The translations under genes and the position numbers were made by a program. From positions 1 to 28,551 of the forward strand of contig CAOKJJ010000053.1 in assembly GCA_948468465.1 (NCBI GenBank): a stretch of 28,551 nucleotides of DNA, written 5' to 3'. Every line of letters starts with the position of its first letter. Position 1 is the stretch's first letter. This document shows positions 1 through 8,007 of the stretch, piece by piece. Source of the DNA: an uncultured Eubacterium sp. GTDB lineage: Bacteria > Bacillota_A > Clostridia > Lachnospirales > Lachnospiraceae. The notes beneath the pieces are model-generated. The model had not been told where the DNA came from, did not search any database, and was given only the letters and a program-made list of their open reading frames with translations.

Positions 1-209
1 CGGAAGCGTCTGACGATGACAGGACAAACCACAGCCAGAAGGACCATATTGTCACCCATACCATTGTGCAGGCGGGCAGGCCGAAGGCAAAGCGCATGGA
101 TAAGCTGGTGCTTGGCGAACGTACCTTTTACATTGTTGACATTGACGATGCGGGGGCGCTTGGCATATCTACCATTTATTATGCCGAGGAAAGGCGGGAT
201 GCAAAATGA
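1..209 (+). CDS. Phage neck/head-closure-like protein, C-terminal part (5' truncated by window edge)
   Basis: An open frame enters from the left edge (codons begin at base 3) and stops with TGA at 207-209. About 68 residues are visible, ending in a compact segment with GERTFYIVDIDD and a charged tail. The frame is coding: its stop overlaps the next start as ATGA, a translational-coupling arrangement common in phage late operons. Its position directly before an HK97 gp10-like gene and the sheath gene fits a head-closure or head-tail adaptor protein, the slot xkdH occupies in PBSX. That assignment rests on synteny, since no diagnostic motif was recognised. The N-terminus lies outside the window. 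Confidence 0.6.
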   Translation, partial: EASDDDRTNHSQKDHIVTHTIVQAGRPKAKRMDKLVLGERTFYIVDIDDAGALGISTIYYAEERRDAK

Positions 210-664
210 AACTTTGGGTGGAGACGGATGCTGTCCATTCCGCCGGGAGGGCAGTAAGGGCAAAAGTATCTGAAATGGCAGAAGATATTAACAGGCAGGC
301 GCTGACGAGGGGAACCAGGGCTGTAAACGCGCTCCGGAATGCAGAACTGAATGTGCTGAAAGGGGAGCGCAGCGGAAAGCGTTACCGGAAATATCCATAT
401 AAATCCATGTATACGGCATCTGCACCCGGAGAGCCTCCTGCCAGGCGTACAGGAAACCTGCGCCTGCATTGGAACGGGCAGGTAAAAAAGGGGGCATCAT
501 CCGGGAACGGCGTGGAAATCATAGCGGAACTGGAAAGCGGTGAAACATACGCAGCAGCCCTGGAAAACGGCACGTCCAAAATGGCGCCAAGGCCGTTCGT
601 AGAAAAAATCAAAGAGGAGGCTGCGCCTGAAATCCAAAGGATTTACAGTGAGCCTTACACATAG
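206..664 (+). CDS. HK97 gp10-like tail completion/neck protein (XkdI-like)
   Basis: A 152-residue protein. The middle (about residues 70-80) has an SAPGEPPARRTGNL segment and the C-terminal half has YAAALENGTSKMAPRPFV, the hallmark of the HK97 gp10 family, whose members join the tail to the neck. Length is usual for the family. The start overlaps the stop of the upstream gene (ATGA) and the stop is TAG, immediately followed by the AGGAGG of the next gene. The same position is held by xkdI in PBSX. Function in the virion: maturation of the head-tail joining region. The family is clear; the precise role in this phage is inferred. Confidence 0.85.
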   Translation: MKLWVETDAVHSAGRAVRAKVSEMAEDINRQALTRGTRAVNALRNAELNVLKGERSGKRYRKYPYKSMYTASAPGEPPARRTGNLRLHWNGQVKKGASSGNGVEIIAELESGETYAAALENGTSKMAPRPFVEKIKEEAAPEIQRIYSEPYT

Positions 665-675
665 GAGGCAGGAAC

Positions 676-1011
676 ATGAGTTTGATTACAGAGAAGCCAA
701 CAGCAGCATTCGACCTTGCCCAGATTGGGTGCGGGTGCCTGTTATGGGCGAAACATTTTTCATGGGAGGAAGGGAAAGCAGGGTTTGTGACTACGGCGCG
801 GGAAAACCAGCTCATTGTGCAGTATTATCCTGGCATTGGCAATGTCACAAACCATTTTATGATTCCGGTATCCGAGGCAGCGCAAGGACAGTGGGAGATC
901 CGCTGGTCGGCTGACCTGTCATCGGTACAGGAATACAATGTAAAAACAGACGAAACAAATCAGGAAACAGAAGGAGGGGATGCAGTTGATCTTGGAGGAA
1001 CTGATTTATAA
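676..1011 (+). CDS. Small conserved phage protein (possibly DUF5026-like)
   Basis: A 111-residue protein preceded by AGGAGG with seven bases before ATG. The first 80 residues look like a small beta-rich domain: AAFDLAQIGCGCLLWAKHF, then EGKAGFVTTARENQLIVQYY. The last 30 are acidic and low complexity. Similar small proteins sit between gp10-like and tail terminator genes in many Firmicutes myoprophages, and the N-terminal pattern recalls the DUF5026 family, but that match is from memory and tentative. It overlaps the next gene by 26 bases. No function can be assigned beyond a likely neck or tail assembly role. Confidence 0.7.
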   Translation: MSLITEKPTAAFDLAQIGCGCLLWAKHFSWEEGKAGFVTTARENQLIVQYYPGIGNVTNHFMIPVSEAAQGQWEIRWSADLSSVQEYNVKTDETNQETEGGDAVDLGGTDL

Positions 1012-1861
1012 GCGGTTTTGCAGCTCTGAAAAACTCGTAAACAGCCTTGCATCATTTGGCGGCAAGCCTGCGGTTTTCAGCCCGGAACCGCCGGACGAAG
1101 GGCAGGAGGGTTGGCGCGGGGAAGTGCAGTATCCGAAACTGGTCTATCATTTTGACCTGCAAGCGAATGAAGAGAGGAACAGCGCCGGTACCCTGTCCGT
1201 ATCCCTGCTTTGCCAGAACGTGGCGGATATTGTTCCGGAAAAGATAGAGCCGCTGGTGAGGGAACGCCTGCGGGACGTGATATTGAAGCCGGAAAATGGA
1301 ATCCCGTATTGTTTTGCATGGGCGAGGACAGACGCATTTACCATAGATGAAAAGAAGGGCGATGTAACGATCGGGAGTGAAGTGCGGTTTGACATCCTGG
1401 AATACCCTTCACAGGAAACGACGGACCCTGACCCGGTTATGGCAGCGTGTAGATATATCAAAGAGATTTATCCAGACTGCCTTGTAATGGGCTATGATCA
1501 GATGGATGAGATTACGGAGGCGTCTGCAAGCCGCCCGGTGGTATACTGCCGCCTGGTTTCGGTGGAAAAGGGCAGGGAAACAAATACGGTTGCATGGATG
1601 GACGGGAAGATTGCCGTCCATATTTTATGCCCGGACAGCAGCATACGGCTGAAAATTGCGGCGGGCATCACAAACAGGCTGTCACTGGACGGCGAGGTCA
1701 TCATGCTTGACCATTCCCCCATGGGCGTAAAACGCCTGCAGGCCAATTATAAGTCGGACTATCTCAAAGAGGGGCAGGTTATTTTTACAGGGAATTTCGG
1801 GCTGCTGCGCTACAAGGCGAAAGGCCATACGCTGCGGCATGCCCCGTATGCAAAATATTAG
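986..1861 (+). CDS. Putative tail terminator/completion protein with two similar halves
   Basis: About 291 residues from TTG at 986. An in-frame ATG lies at 980, but the AAGGAGGGG ends only one or two bases before it, while it is eight bases from the TTG, so 986 is preferred. The protein appears to be two tail-terminator-like domains in tandem. Each starts with a helical segment (around residues 4-20 and 150-165), followed by a strand pair, a helix and a final strand set (VRFDILEY in the first half, VIFTGNFGLL in the second). It sits between gp10-like and sheath genes, the xkdJ slot. Tail terminators cap the tube and stop its polymerisation. The role is inferred from position and shape; no signature motif was recognised. 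Confidence 0.65.
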   Translation: MILEELIYKRFCSSEKLVNSLASFGGKPAVFSPEPPDEGQEGWRGEVQYPKLVYHFDLQANEERNSAGTLSVSLLCQNVADIVPEKIEPLVRERLRDVILKPENGIPYCFAWARTDAFTIDEKKGDVTIGSEVRFDILEYPSQETTDPDPVMAACRYIKEIYPDCLVMGYDQMDEITEASASRPVVYCRLVSVEKGRETNTVAWMDGKIAVHILCPDSSIRLKIAAGITNRLSLDGEVIMLDHSPMGVKRLQANYKSDYLKEGQVIFTGNFGLLRYKAKGHTLRHAPYAKY

Positions 1862-1873
1862 GAGGGAGCTATT

Positions 1874-2149
1874 ATGGCATCAACAGGAACAGCGGTATCA
1901 TCTGCAGAAAAATCCGCAGAAAAAAAGAATGGGAAAAATGCAGCGGGTGCAGATGCAAAGGAACCGTCTGCTGCGAAAAAGAATGCATCGGTATACAAAG
2001 CGGAGGAACTGGCGGCAGGTGCGGAAGAGGCGTTTGGAACGACACAGGAATGCGTCCTGGCTGCGCTCAGACAGGCTGGGATTGCAGAATGTACGAAAGA
2101 AGAAGCAGAAAAAGCCGTCAAAGCATTCCGGGAAAGGAAGGTTGAGTAA
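1874..2149 (+). CDS. Small Ala/Lys-rich phage tail protein of unknown function
   Basis: A 91-residue protein with a strong AGGAGGGAG ribosome binding site. The first 45 residues are low complexity (Ala, Ser, Lys, Glu) and probably disordered. The C-terminal half is helical, with VYKAEELAAGAEEAFGTT and an EEAEKAVKAF ending. Its TAA overlaps the ATG of the sheath gene (TAATG), so the two are probably translationally coupled. Small proteins of this kind often precede the sheath gene in Firmicutes myoprophages; none has a function I can name. It is a real gene by start signal, coupling and codon use. Confidence 0.7.
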   Translation: MASTGTAVSSAEKSAEKKNGKNAAGADAKEPSAAKKNASVYKAEELAAGAEEAFGTTQECVLAALRQAGIAECTKEEAEKAVKAFRERKVE

Positions 2150-3579
2150 TGGCAGGTTATTTTAAGATCGGTGAGGAAAAGGTCCGGCCGGGGTCGTATT
2201 TTAACATCAGCACAGATGATAAGTTAGTAGAGATCATAAACGGCATTACGGCGGTCATTTTCAGGTCGGATTTTGGCCCTCTTGGCGAAGTTGTTGAACT
2301 GGATAAGGACGAAGGCTATGTGGAGATGTTTGGTACCGGCGGCACGACGGATGCGCTCAGGGAAGCGTTAAGCGGCGGCGCACTGACGCTTTTGGCCTGC
2401 CGTCTTGGTACTGGCGGCACATGTGCAAAAGTTTCGCTGCAGGATGCGGAAGGCCAGGACTGTGTGGAGCTTGCAACAAAATATCCGGGTTCCAGGCCGT
2501 TTACAGCAACGGTACGTGAGAAACTTACAGATGCAACGCTGAAAGAATGTGTGGTCTATTCCGGCACAAAGGAAATCGAAATGGTTACATTTGCCGCCGG
2601 CGAAGGGGAAGCGGCGGCGTTGGCTGAGGCGATCGCCGGAACTGACAATTTTGTTGCGAAAGTGGCGGACGGGAAAGAAAAGGCGGTCCTTGCGAATGTT
2701 TCGCAGGCAGAGCTGGAAGGAGGCGCTGACCCGGATGTAACCGTTGATTCCTATTCGGAAGCATTTACTATGCTGGAACCATATACGTTTAATACCATCT
2801 GTGTGGATACGGAAGACACTGCCATACACCTGATGCTCCAGTCATACCTGAACCGGATTTTCCAGGATGGGTCGTTTGCGCAGGCGGTGGTTGCAGAAAC
2901 AAATAAGATTGACATCAAGACCAGGCAGAAGCGTGCGGCATCCTATGACGATGAAAAAATGAATTATGTGCTGAACCCGAAGCTGCGCGTGAAGGTAACG
3001 GACGCCGCAACAAACACGGTAAGCTTCCTTGTAATTGACGGGTATAAAACGGCGGCACGTATCGCAGGCATGATCGGGGCGGTGCCAAGCAACCAGTCCC
3101 TGACGCATATGGTTCTCGATGATGTTACGGAACTGTTAGAGGAACTGACGCCGGCGCAGATTACGAAGTCAGAGAAGATGGGGTGCATTGTCTTATCTAA
3201 AAATGCGAAAAAGAAAATCTGGATTGACTATGCGATCAATACCATGATTAACCCGACCGAGGATAAGGATAAGGGCTGGAAGAAAATCCGGCGTGTAAAA
3301 ACGCGTTTTGAAATGCTGCGGCGCTGCAACCAGGTTACGGATGACCTTGTAGGAAAGGTGGACAATGACACAAACGGGCGCAAGACGATCGTAAGCAACC
3401 TGAATGATGTAGGCGCGGCTATGATAGGGGAAGGAAAACTCACTGCATTTGCTGCATCTGAAAGCACAAGGTTTGTTTCGGACGGGGATTCCTGCTGGTT
3501 TGACATTGACGTCATTGATAAGGATTCTGCGGAACATATCTACTGCATGTATAAATTCCGGTTCAGTACGAATGTGTAA
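2149..3579 (+). CDS. xkdK: Contractile tail sheath protein (XkdK-like)
   Basis: A 476-residue protein that polymerises around the tail tube and contracts on infection. The N-terminus (VRPGSYFNI, then GITAVIFRSDFGPLGEV) is the usual sheath opening, and the C-terminal part (about residues 290-476: FLVIDGYKTAARIAGMI followed by the final strand set FRFSTNV) is the conserved sheath C-terminal domain that forms the inter-subunit mesh. Length is normal for PBSX/skin-type sheaths. It is followed after 57 bases by the tube gene, the order of xkdK-xkdM. The start is fixed by the TAATG overlap with the preceding gene. Confidence 0.93.
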   Translation: MAGYFKIGEEKVRPGSYFNISTDDKLVEIINGITAVIFRSDFGPLGEVVELDKDEGYVEMFGTGGTTDALREALSGGALTLLACRLGTGGTCAKVSLQDAEGQDCVELATKYPGSRPFTATVREKLTDATLKECVVYSGTKEIEMVTFAAGEGEAAALAEAIAGTDNFVAKVADGKEKAVLANVSQAELEGGADPDVTVDSYSEAFTMLEPYTFNTICVDTEDTAIHLMLQSYLNRIFQDGSFAQAVVAETNKIDIKTRQKRAASYDDEKMNYVLNPKLRVKVTDAATNTVSFLVIDGYKTAARIAGMIGAVPSNQSLTHMVLDDVTELLEELTPAQITKSEKMGCIVLSKNAKKKIWIDYAINTMINPTEDKDKGWKKIRRVKTRFEMLRRCNQVTDDLVGKVDNDTNGRKTIVSNLNDVGAAMIGEGKLTAFAASESTRFVSDGDSCWFDIDVIDKDSAEHIYCMYKFRFSTNV

Positions 3580-3636
3580 GGGAAGATTACAGTTCGGTGC
3601 TGAAAATGTTAATCATAAAAAGGAGGCGGGAAATTT

Positions 3637-4101
3637 ATGAGAAATCCACAGGCGGCGAATGACGCCAGGCATGGCCGCACAGGAAAAGACGGAGCTTTTT
3701 ATAATGGCGATGGGATTATGATAGCGACTGTGGAACAGTTCCAGGCAGTTTCAAGCTGGAATAATGCAAAATATTCAGTTCTGGGAGATGCGCAGGAGCA
3801 TGAGACGGCAAATACATTCGGCATTACACTTGTTATGTCCCAGCTGGTCGTGGAAGATGATGCATTTATCATAGAACTGTTCGAAGCCATGGAAACGCAG
3901 ATCATGCCATACTGGTCGTTCCAGGGCTCATTGCTTGGCAGGAACGGTTCGGAAGAGCGCGTGTCTTATTATGAGGTTGTCCCATCCGGGCAGATAGACT
4001 TGCAGAATATTTCAGTAGGCGATGTTATTAAGAGAAACTGGAATTTCTTCGTGAACAGGGCGCCAAAACTTATAAGCCATTTAACAGTAGACAGAAATTA
4101 G
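3637..4101 (+). CDS. xkdM: Tail tube protein (XkdM-like)
   Basis: A 154-residue protein of the size and position of the major tail tube subunit of contractile phages. It has a central beta-rich region (FGITLVMSQLVVEDDAFII) and a C-terminal RNWNFFVNRAPKLI. An AAGGAGGCGGG site precedes the ATG. Tube rings stack inside the sheath on the hub and are capped by the terminator. It follows the sheath and precedes the chaperone gene as in PBSX. A hairpin terminator lies 25 bases after the TAG stop, separating high-level structural expression from the chaperone and tape measure genes. Confidence 0.9.
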   Translation: MRNPQAANDARHGRTGKDGAFYNGDGIMIATVEQFQAVSSWNNAKYSVLGDAQEHETANTFGITLVMSQLVVEDDAFIIELFEAMETQIMPYWSFQGSLLGRNGSEERVSYYEVVPSGQIDLQNISVGDVIKRNWNFFVNRAPKLISHLTVDRN

Positions 4102-4126
4102 GCCAAACAAAGATGAAATGAACGAA

Positions 4127-4152
4127 GGGAAGGCACACTGCCTTTCCTTTTT
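4127..4152 (+). terminator. Intrinsic terminator/attenuator after the tube gene
   Basis: GGGAAGGCA and TGCCTTTCC form a nine-pair stem (one G-T pair) around a three-base loop, followed by five T. It sits between the tube and chaperone genes with no new strong promoter visible after it, so it more likely reduces transcription into the downstream genes than ends the operon. This would favour tube and sheath over chaperone and tape measure. Confidence 0.75.
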
Positions 4153-4182
4153 ACATGATTTAGAAAATATGGAGGAATGCAT

Positions 4183-4770
4183 ATGCAGCATGAAAAGTTT
4201 AAACCGGGGATCAGTATGAACCAGGACACGCAGGAAGCAGGCAGCGCAGATTCCGAAGCTGAAAAAGTGGAATTTACGAAGGAGCAGACAGCAAACCAGA
4301 TGCGGATGCATGAAGAAGATTTCCTGCAGGGGCTCATTGATGCCGCCAGCTATACAGAAGAGGAAAGGAAAGTGGTCGAGATTGCAAGGAAAGACCCGGC
4401 AACCGGTGAAAGCAGGGTGTATTTCCGTTTTGCCATCCGGCCGCTGGCAGAGGAAGAATACGACAGATGCAAGAAAAAGCATACAAAATATGTGAGGAAC
4501 AGGAACATCGGCGTGAAAATGCCGGAGGATACGAATGCGGTTAAATACAGGGATGCGCTGATTTATCAGGCTACAGTTGAAGAAGACAGGGAAAAATTAT
4601 GGGATAACAAGAAAGCATGGGAAGCGATGCGCAACAAGGGCCTGCCAATCATGAATGGCCTGGATGTGATCGAGTACTCGCTGAAAGCCGGAGAAAAAGA
4701 TGCAGTGATTGATGAAATTGACAAGCTCAGCGGCTATGCATCAAATCTTGAGGAAGTTGTAAAAAACTGA
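4183..4770 (+). CDS. xkdN: Tail assembly chaperone, short form (XkdN-like)
   Basis: A 195-residue protein from ATG 4183, chosen over ATG 4177 because GGAGG ends at 4175, seven bases upstream of 4183 but only one base from 4177. The N-terminal 35 residues are charged and flexible. The rest matches the XkdN-like chaperone family: RFAIRPLAEEEYDRCKKKHTK, a helical middle, and the end VIEYSLKAGEKDAVIDEIDKLSGY. Such proteins coat the tape measure protein during tail assembly and are absent from the virion. The gene ends with GTA AAA AAC TGA, which contains a canonical -1 slippery heptamer, so a longer form is also expected (separate entry). Confidence 0.88.
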   Translation: MQHEKFKPGISMNQDTQEAGSADSEAEKVEFTKEQTANQMRMHEEDFLQGLIDAASYTEEERKVVEIARKDPATGESRVYFRFAIRPLAEEEYDRCKKKHTKYVRNRNIGVKMPEDTNAVKYRDALIYQATVEEDREKLWDNKKAWEAMRNKGLPIMNGLDVIEYSLKAGEKDAVIDEIDKLSGYASNLEEVVKN

Positions 4771-4946
4771 TCCGGGCGGGAGGGAAAACCTGCCTGCTCC
4801 ATCATATTTTTCAAAAGCATGGAATAACACCGGATGAATTTTACAGCAAGCCAAAAGGCGTGCAGGCCTTCATGCTTGCATCTACCGTAATAGCATTGGA
4901 GCCGCAGGAAGGAGATGGAGCGGATGGCGGAAACAGTCAGAATTGA
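4761..4946 (+). other. Programmed -1 ribosomal frameshift site and extension of the tail assembly chaperone
   Basis: The heptamer A AAA AAC (4761-4767) lies in the phase needed for tandem -1 slippage (zero frame GTA AAA AAC TGA). After slipping, translation runs open from CTG at 4767 for 59 residues to TGA at 4944-4946, giving a fusion of about 254 residues. The extension begins LIRAGGKTCLLHHIF and contains ITPDEFYSKPKGVQAFMLAS, a pattern seen in chaperone extensions of other Firmicutes myophages. A possible stimulatory hairpin (GGCGGG 4775-4780 with CCTGCC 4789-4794) begins seven bases after the heptamer. The extension ends 23 bases inside the tape measure gene. This matches the classic gpG/gpGT arrangement. 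The frameshift is inferred from sequence. Confidence 0.85.
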
Positions 4947-7900
4947 AATACCGATTGAGGTATTTGACAATACAGACCCTGAGCTTGGCAATGCCATCCG
5001 GGGCATCAACAGGCTTGGGCAGGCGGCGGACAGCGCCGGGGAATCCGCACAGCAGGCGGGCCGGAGGGTGACGCAGTTTGACCGATCTTCGGAACGGACG
5101 CAGCGGACGCTTTCACAGTGGATGAAAGAAAAATATGAAGTCCTTCTGGAAGCGAAAGACCGGATTGCCCCGGTTCTGTCTGCCATTGGCGGCAACATAC
5201 GGAATGTTACGGGCAAGGCGTGGAGCGTTACGATGAAAGCGGTTGATTTTGTCACAAAACCTGTGCAGGGGATTATCAACCTGCTGAAAAACCCCATTTT
5301 TCAAGTCGGAGCCGTCCTTGGAGTCAGTATCGGGATGAAAGATACGATAGAAACCTACAAAGACTTTGAGGCGGCTATGTCACAGGTACAGGCGGTCAGC
5401 GGGGCCACCGCTCCGGAACTTGAGCAGCTTACCGACAAAGCAAAGGAAATGGGCGCGACAACGAAGTTTACGGCTGAGGAATCAGCTACAGCTTTTAATT
5501 ATATGGCGATGGCCGGCTGGAAGACACAGGATATGCTTAGCGGCATAGAAGGCATCTTAAACCTTGCGGCAGCATCCGGGGAAAGCCTGGGAACAACATC
5601 AGACATTGTGACGGACGCACTGACCGCTTTCGGGCTGCAGGCATCCGATTCCGGGCATTTTGCAGATGTATTGGCTCAGGCATCTTCGAACGCGAACACG
5701 AACGTGAGTATGCTTGGGGAAAGTTTTAAATATGTTGCCCCGGTAGCAGGCGCCATGAAATATAACGTAGAGGATGTATCACTGGCGCTGGGCCTGATGG
5801 CAAATGCCAGTGTCAAAGGCTCTATGGCAGGCACCTCCCTCAAAACTGCCCTGGTAAATATGGCATCCCCGACAGACAAAATGGCTACGGCCATGAAAAG
5901 ATATGGGATCAGCCTGACAGACAGTGATGGAAAGATGAAGACTTTAAAAGGCGTTATGGACAACCTGCGTACAAGCCTTGGCGGCCTTGCGGAAGCGGAA
6001 CAGACAGCAGCCGCAAGCAGGATATTCGGAAAAGAGGCTATGGCTGGTATGCTTTCTATCATTAATGCCAGCGAAAAAGATTATAACAAACTGACAAAGG
6101 CTGTGAACAATGCAGACGGAGCAGCAAAAAACATGTCGGAAACGATGCTGGATAACCTGCAAGGGTCCATTACCCTGTTGCAGAGTGCTGTTGACGGCGT
6201 GAAAATATCAACCGGAGAGCGCCTGGCTCCATACGTGAGAGGGATTGCGGACTGGATGACGGAAATGATGCCGGAGATTGAATCCGGCCTGGGTGAACTG
6301 ATGGATTTTGTTGACAGGAAAATAAACAGCCTCAAGGCAAAATTTGCTGAGATCAGTGCGACAGGGGAATGGAAGAATGCAGACATTTTCGGAAAAGTTA
6401 AAATAGCCTGGGACGAAATTATTGCGCAGCCGTTTTCCGAATGGTGGGAAAGCACCGGAAAAGCAAAGATTGCAGGCATGGCAGGCGGCGTAGGTGAAGG
6501 CATAGGTTCCGCATTAAAGACAGGAATTTTAACGCTGCTGGGAATCGACGTATCAGGAACGCTGGATGAAGGGGCAAGCATTGGGGCTTCTTTTGCAAAG
6601 GGCTTTTCTGAGGGATTTGATTTTGAAGCCATTAGCAGCAAGCTGATGGATGGTTTAAAAAATATGGTGTCCAATGCAGCAAAACTTTTGCCGGGAGGAG
6701 AAACGGCAGACCTTTCTTCTCTGCTGTCGGCTGGGATGTTAGCAAAAGCAGCAGGACCATTATTAAGTGCGGGTATTGGTGGTGTAAGATTGGGCAGAAG
6801 CATCTTTGGTAGCCAGACAATACCGACCGATGGAGGAGAAACCACTGTCGTTCCTGGCCTTGGTGCAAGGCTGATCGGAAATGCCGGAGCTGGTACCGGA
6901 CTGCTTGGTTTTGGTGCAAATACTGCAATAAAGCTGGGTGCGGGAAATCTGGCAGGTGGGGCATCTTTGTCAGCAGGTGCATTATCAGCCGTTGGCCTTG
7001 GAGCCGTTGCAGGCGGGGCAATCGGCGGGGCATCTGCTATCAGTGGTGGCATGGATATTTATCACGGTTTTAAAGCAGATGATAAAGAAGAGGCCGCAGC
7101 GTATAAGGAATCCGGCGCTTGGAAAGTTGGCGGTGCTGGAGCGGGGGCTGCTGCAGGAGCGTCAATCGGTGCGCTGTTTGGTGGTATTGGTGCAGTGCCA
7201 GGAGCACTAATCGGTGCAGGGGTCGGCGGCATTGCCGGGTGGCTGAAAGGAAACAAAGTTAAAGATGATTACAAAGAAAAGTTAAAAGAACAGGAAGAGG
7301 CTGAGGCGAAAGCACAGGAACTTGCCGCAAAAACCCAGCAGGTTTTTGAACTGACAGGCGTTTCCATTGACAGCGCTGTTCTTGAAACACAGGAATTGAA
7401 AGATGCAATGGACGATGCAGGAGTTAGCGCGGAGCAGTTTGGCGCAATGTTCCAGGAAGCGGTTGGAAACAATTTGAAAAGCCATTTCGGCAATCTCAAA
7501 CTTTCCCTAAAGAAAACACAGGACCTTGCAGAAAGCATTGTATTTGATAAGCAGGAAAAGGGCATACAGAAATTTTCTGATGCGGCAGAAGCGTCAGAAA
7601 GCAGCCTGAGTGCATTGAAAAAACGTATGGAGGAGATTGACCGGCTGAACTGGGAGGCAGAGCTTGGAATTAAGATGTCGAAAGGGGATGTAAGCGATTT
7701 TAAGGACGCTATGGATGCGCTGGCAGAAGATGCACAGTCTTATTTGAAAGATAAGCATTATGAAGCAAACGTGGCTGTAAATATGCTTGTGGGGAAAGAC
7801 AAGGCGGGCGGGATCAGGGACAGCCTGAAAGAGACTTATGCAGGGCTGCAGTCCCAGATTGACGAAGCCAGCGCTGAACTGCAGCGCGTAACGTCAAAAG

Positions 7901-8007
7901 CATTAAAAGACGGCGTGATCTCTACGGAGGATACGGTAAAAGTTAAGATCGGCGGTGTGAAATATGAAATGGATGAAGCAGAGGCGGTTACGGCCCTGCA
8001 GAACTAG
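4924..8007 (+). CDS. Tail tape measure protein, N-terminal part ending at an in-frame amber codon
   Basis: The start is taken at ATG 4924 (GGAG ends at 4914, nine bases upstream; ATG 4915 has no spacing). 1027 residues to TAG 8005-8007. Residues about 135-470 are the tape measure core: FEAAMSQVQAVSGA, MGATTKFTAEESATAFNYM, VKGSMAGTSLKTALVNMASP. Glycine/alanine-rich hydrophobic stretches around residues 670-785 resemble membrane-inserting segments used in DNA ejection, and coiled coil follows. The protein sets tail length and is threaded into the tube with the chaperone's help. The amber codon follows LQN, and the same frame continues 546 residues more without loss of character. The product is therefore probably truncated, or completed only by suppression. 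Confidence 0.88.
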   Translation: MAETVRIEIPIEVFDNTDPELGNAIRGINRLGQAADSAGESAQQAGRRVTQFDRSSERTQRTLSQWMKEKYEVLLEAKDRIAPVLSAIGGNIRNVTGKAWSVTMKAVDFVTKPVQGIINLLKNPIFQVGAVLGVSIGMKDTIETYKDFEAAMSQVQAVSGATAPELEQLTDKAKEMGATTKFTAEESATAFNYMAMAGWKTQDMLSGIEGILNLAAASGESLGTTSDIVTDALTAFGLQASDSGHFADVLAQASSNANTNVSMLGESFKYVAPVAGAMKYNVEDVSLALGLMANASVKGSMAGTSLKTALVNMASPTDKMATAMKRYGISLTDSDGKMKTLKGVMDNLRTSLGGLAEAEQTAAASRIFGKEAMAGMLSIINASEKDYNKLTKAVNNADGAAKNMSETMLDNLQGSITLLQSAVDGVKISTGERLAPYVRGIADWMTEMMPEIESGLGELMDFVDRKINSLKAKFAEISATGEWKNADIFGKVKIAWDEIIAQPFSEWWESTGKAKIAGMAGGVGEGIGSALKTGILTLLGIDVSGTLDEGASIGASFAKGFSEGFDFEAISSKLMDGLKNMVSNAAKLLPGGETADLSSLLSAGMLAKAAGPLLSAGIGGVRLGRSIFGSQTIPTDGGETTVVPGLGARLIGNAGAGTGLLGFGANTAIKLGAGNLAGGASLSAGALSAVGLGAVAGGAIGGASAISGGMDIYHGFKADDKEEAAAYKESGAWKVGGAGAGAAAGASIGALFGGIGAVPGALIGAGVGGIAGWLKGNKVKDDYKEKLKEQEEAEAKAQELAAKTQQVFELTGVSIDSAVLETQELKDAMDDAGVSAEQFGAMFQEAVGNNLKSHFGNLKLSLKKTQDLAESIVFDKQEKGIQKFSDAAEASESSLSALKKRMEEIDRLNWEAELGIKMSKGDVSDFKDAMDALAEDAQSYLKDKHYEANVAVNMLVGKDKAGGIRDSLKETYAGLQSQIDEASAELQRVTSKALKDGVISTEDTVKVKIGGVKYEMDEAEAVTALQN

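Noticed and set aside
648..914. Alternative frame overlapping the 676 gene
   Set aside because: No ribosome binding site and poor protein composition; the AGGAGG at 663-668 fits ATG 676.
6081..7052. Leftward 323-codon open frame inside the tape measure gene
   Set aside because: It is the antisense of a Gly/Ala-rich coding stretch, which yields a Pro/Ala-rich shadow with no start signal or family match. The forward frame is clearly the tape measure.
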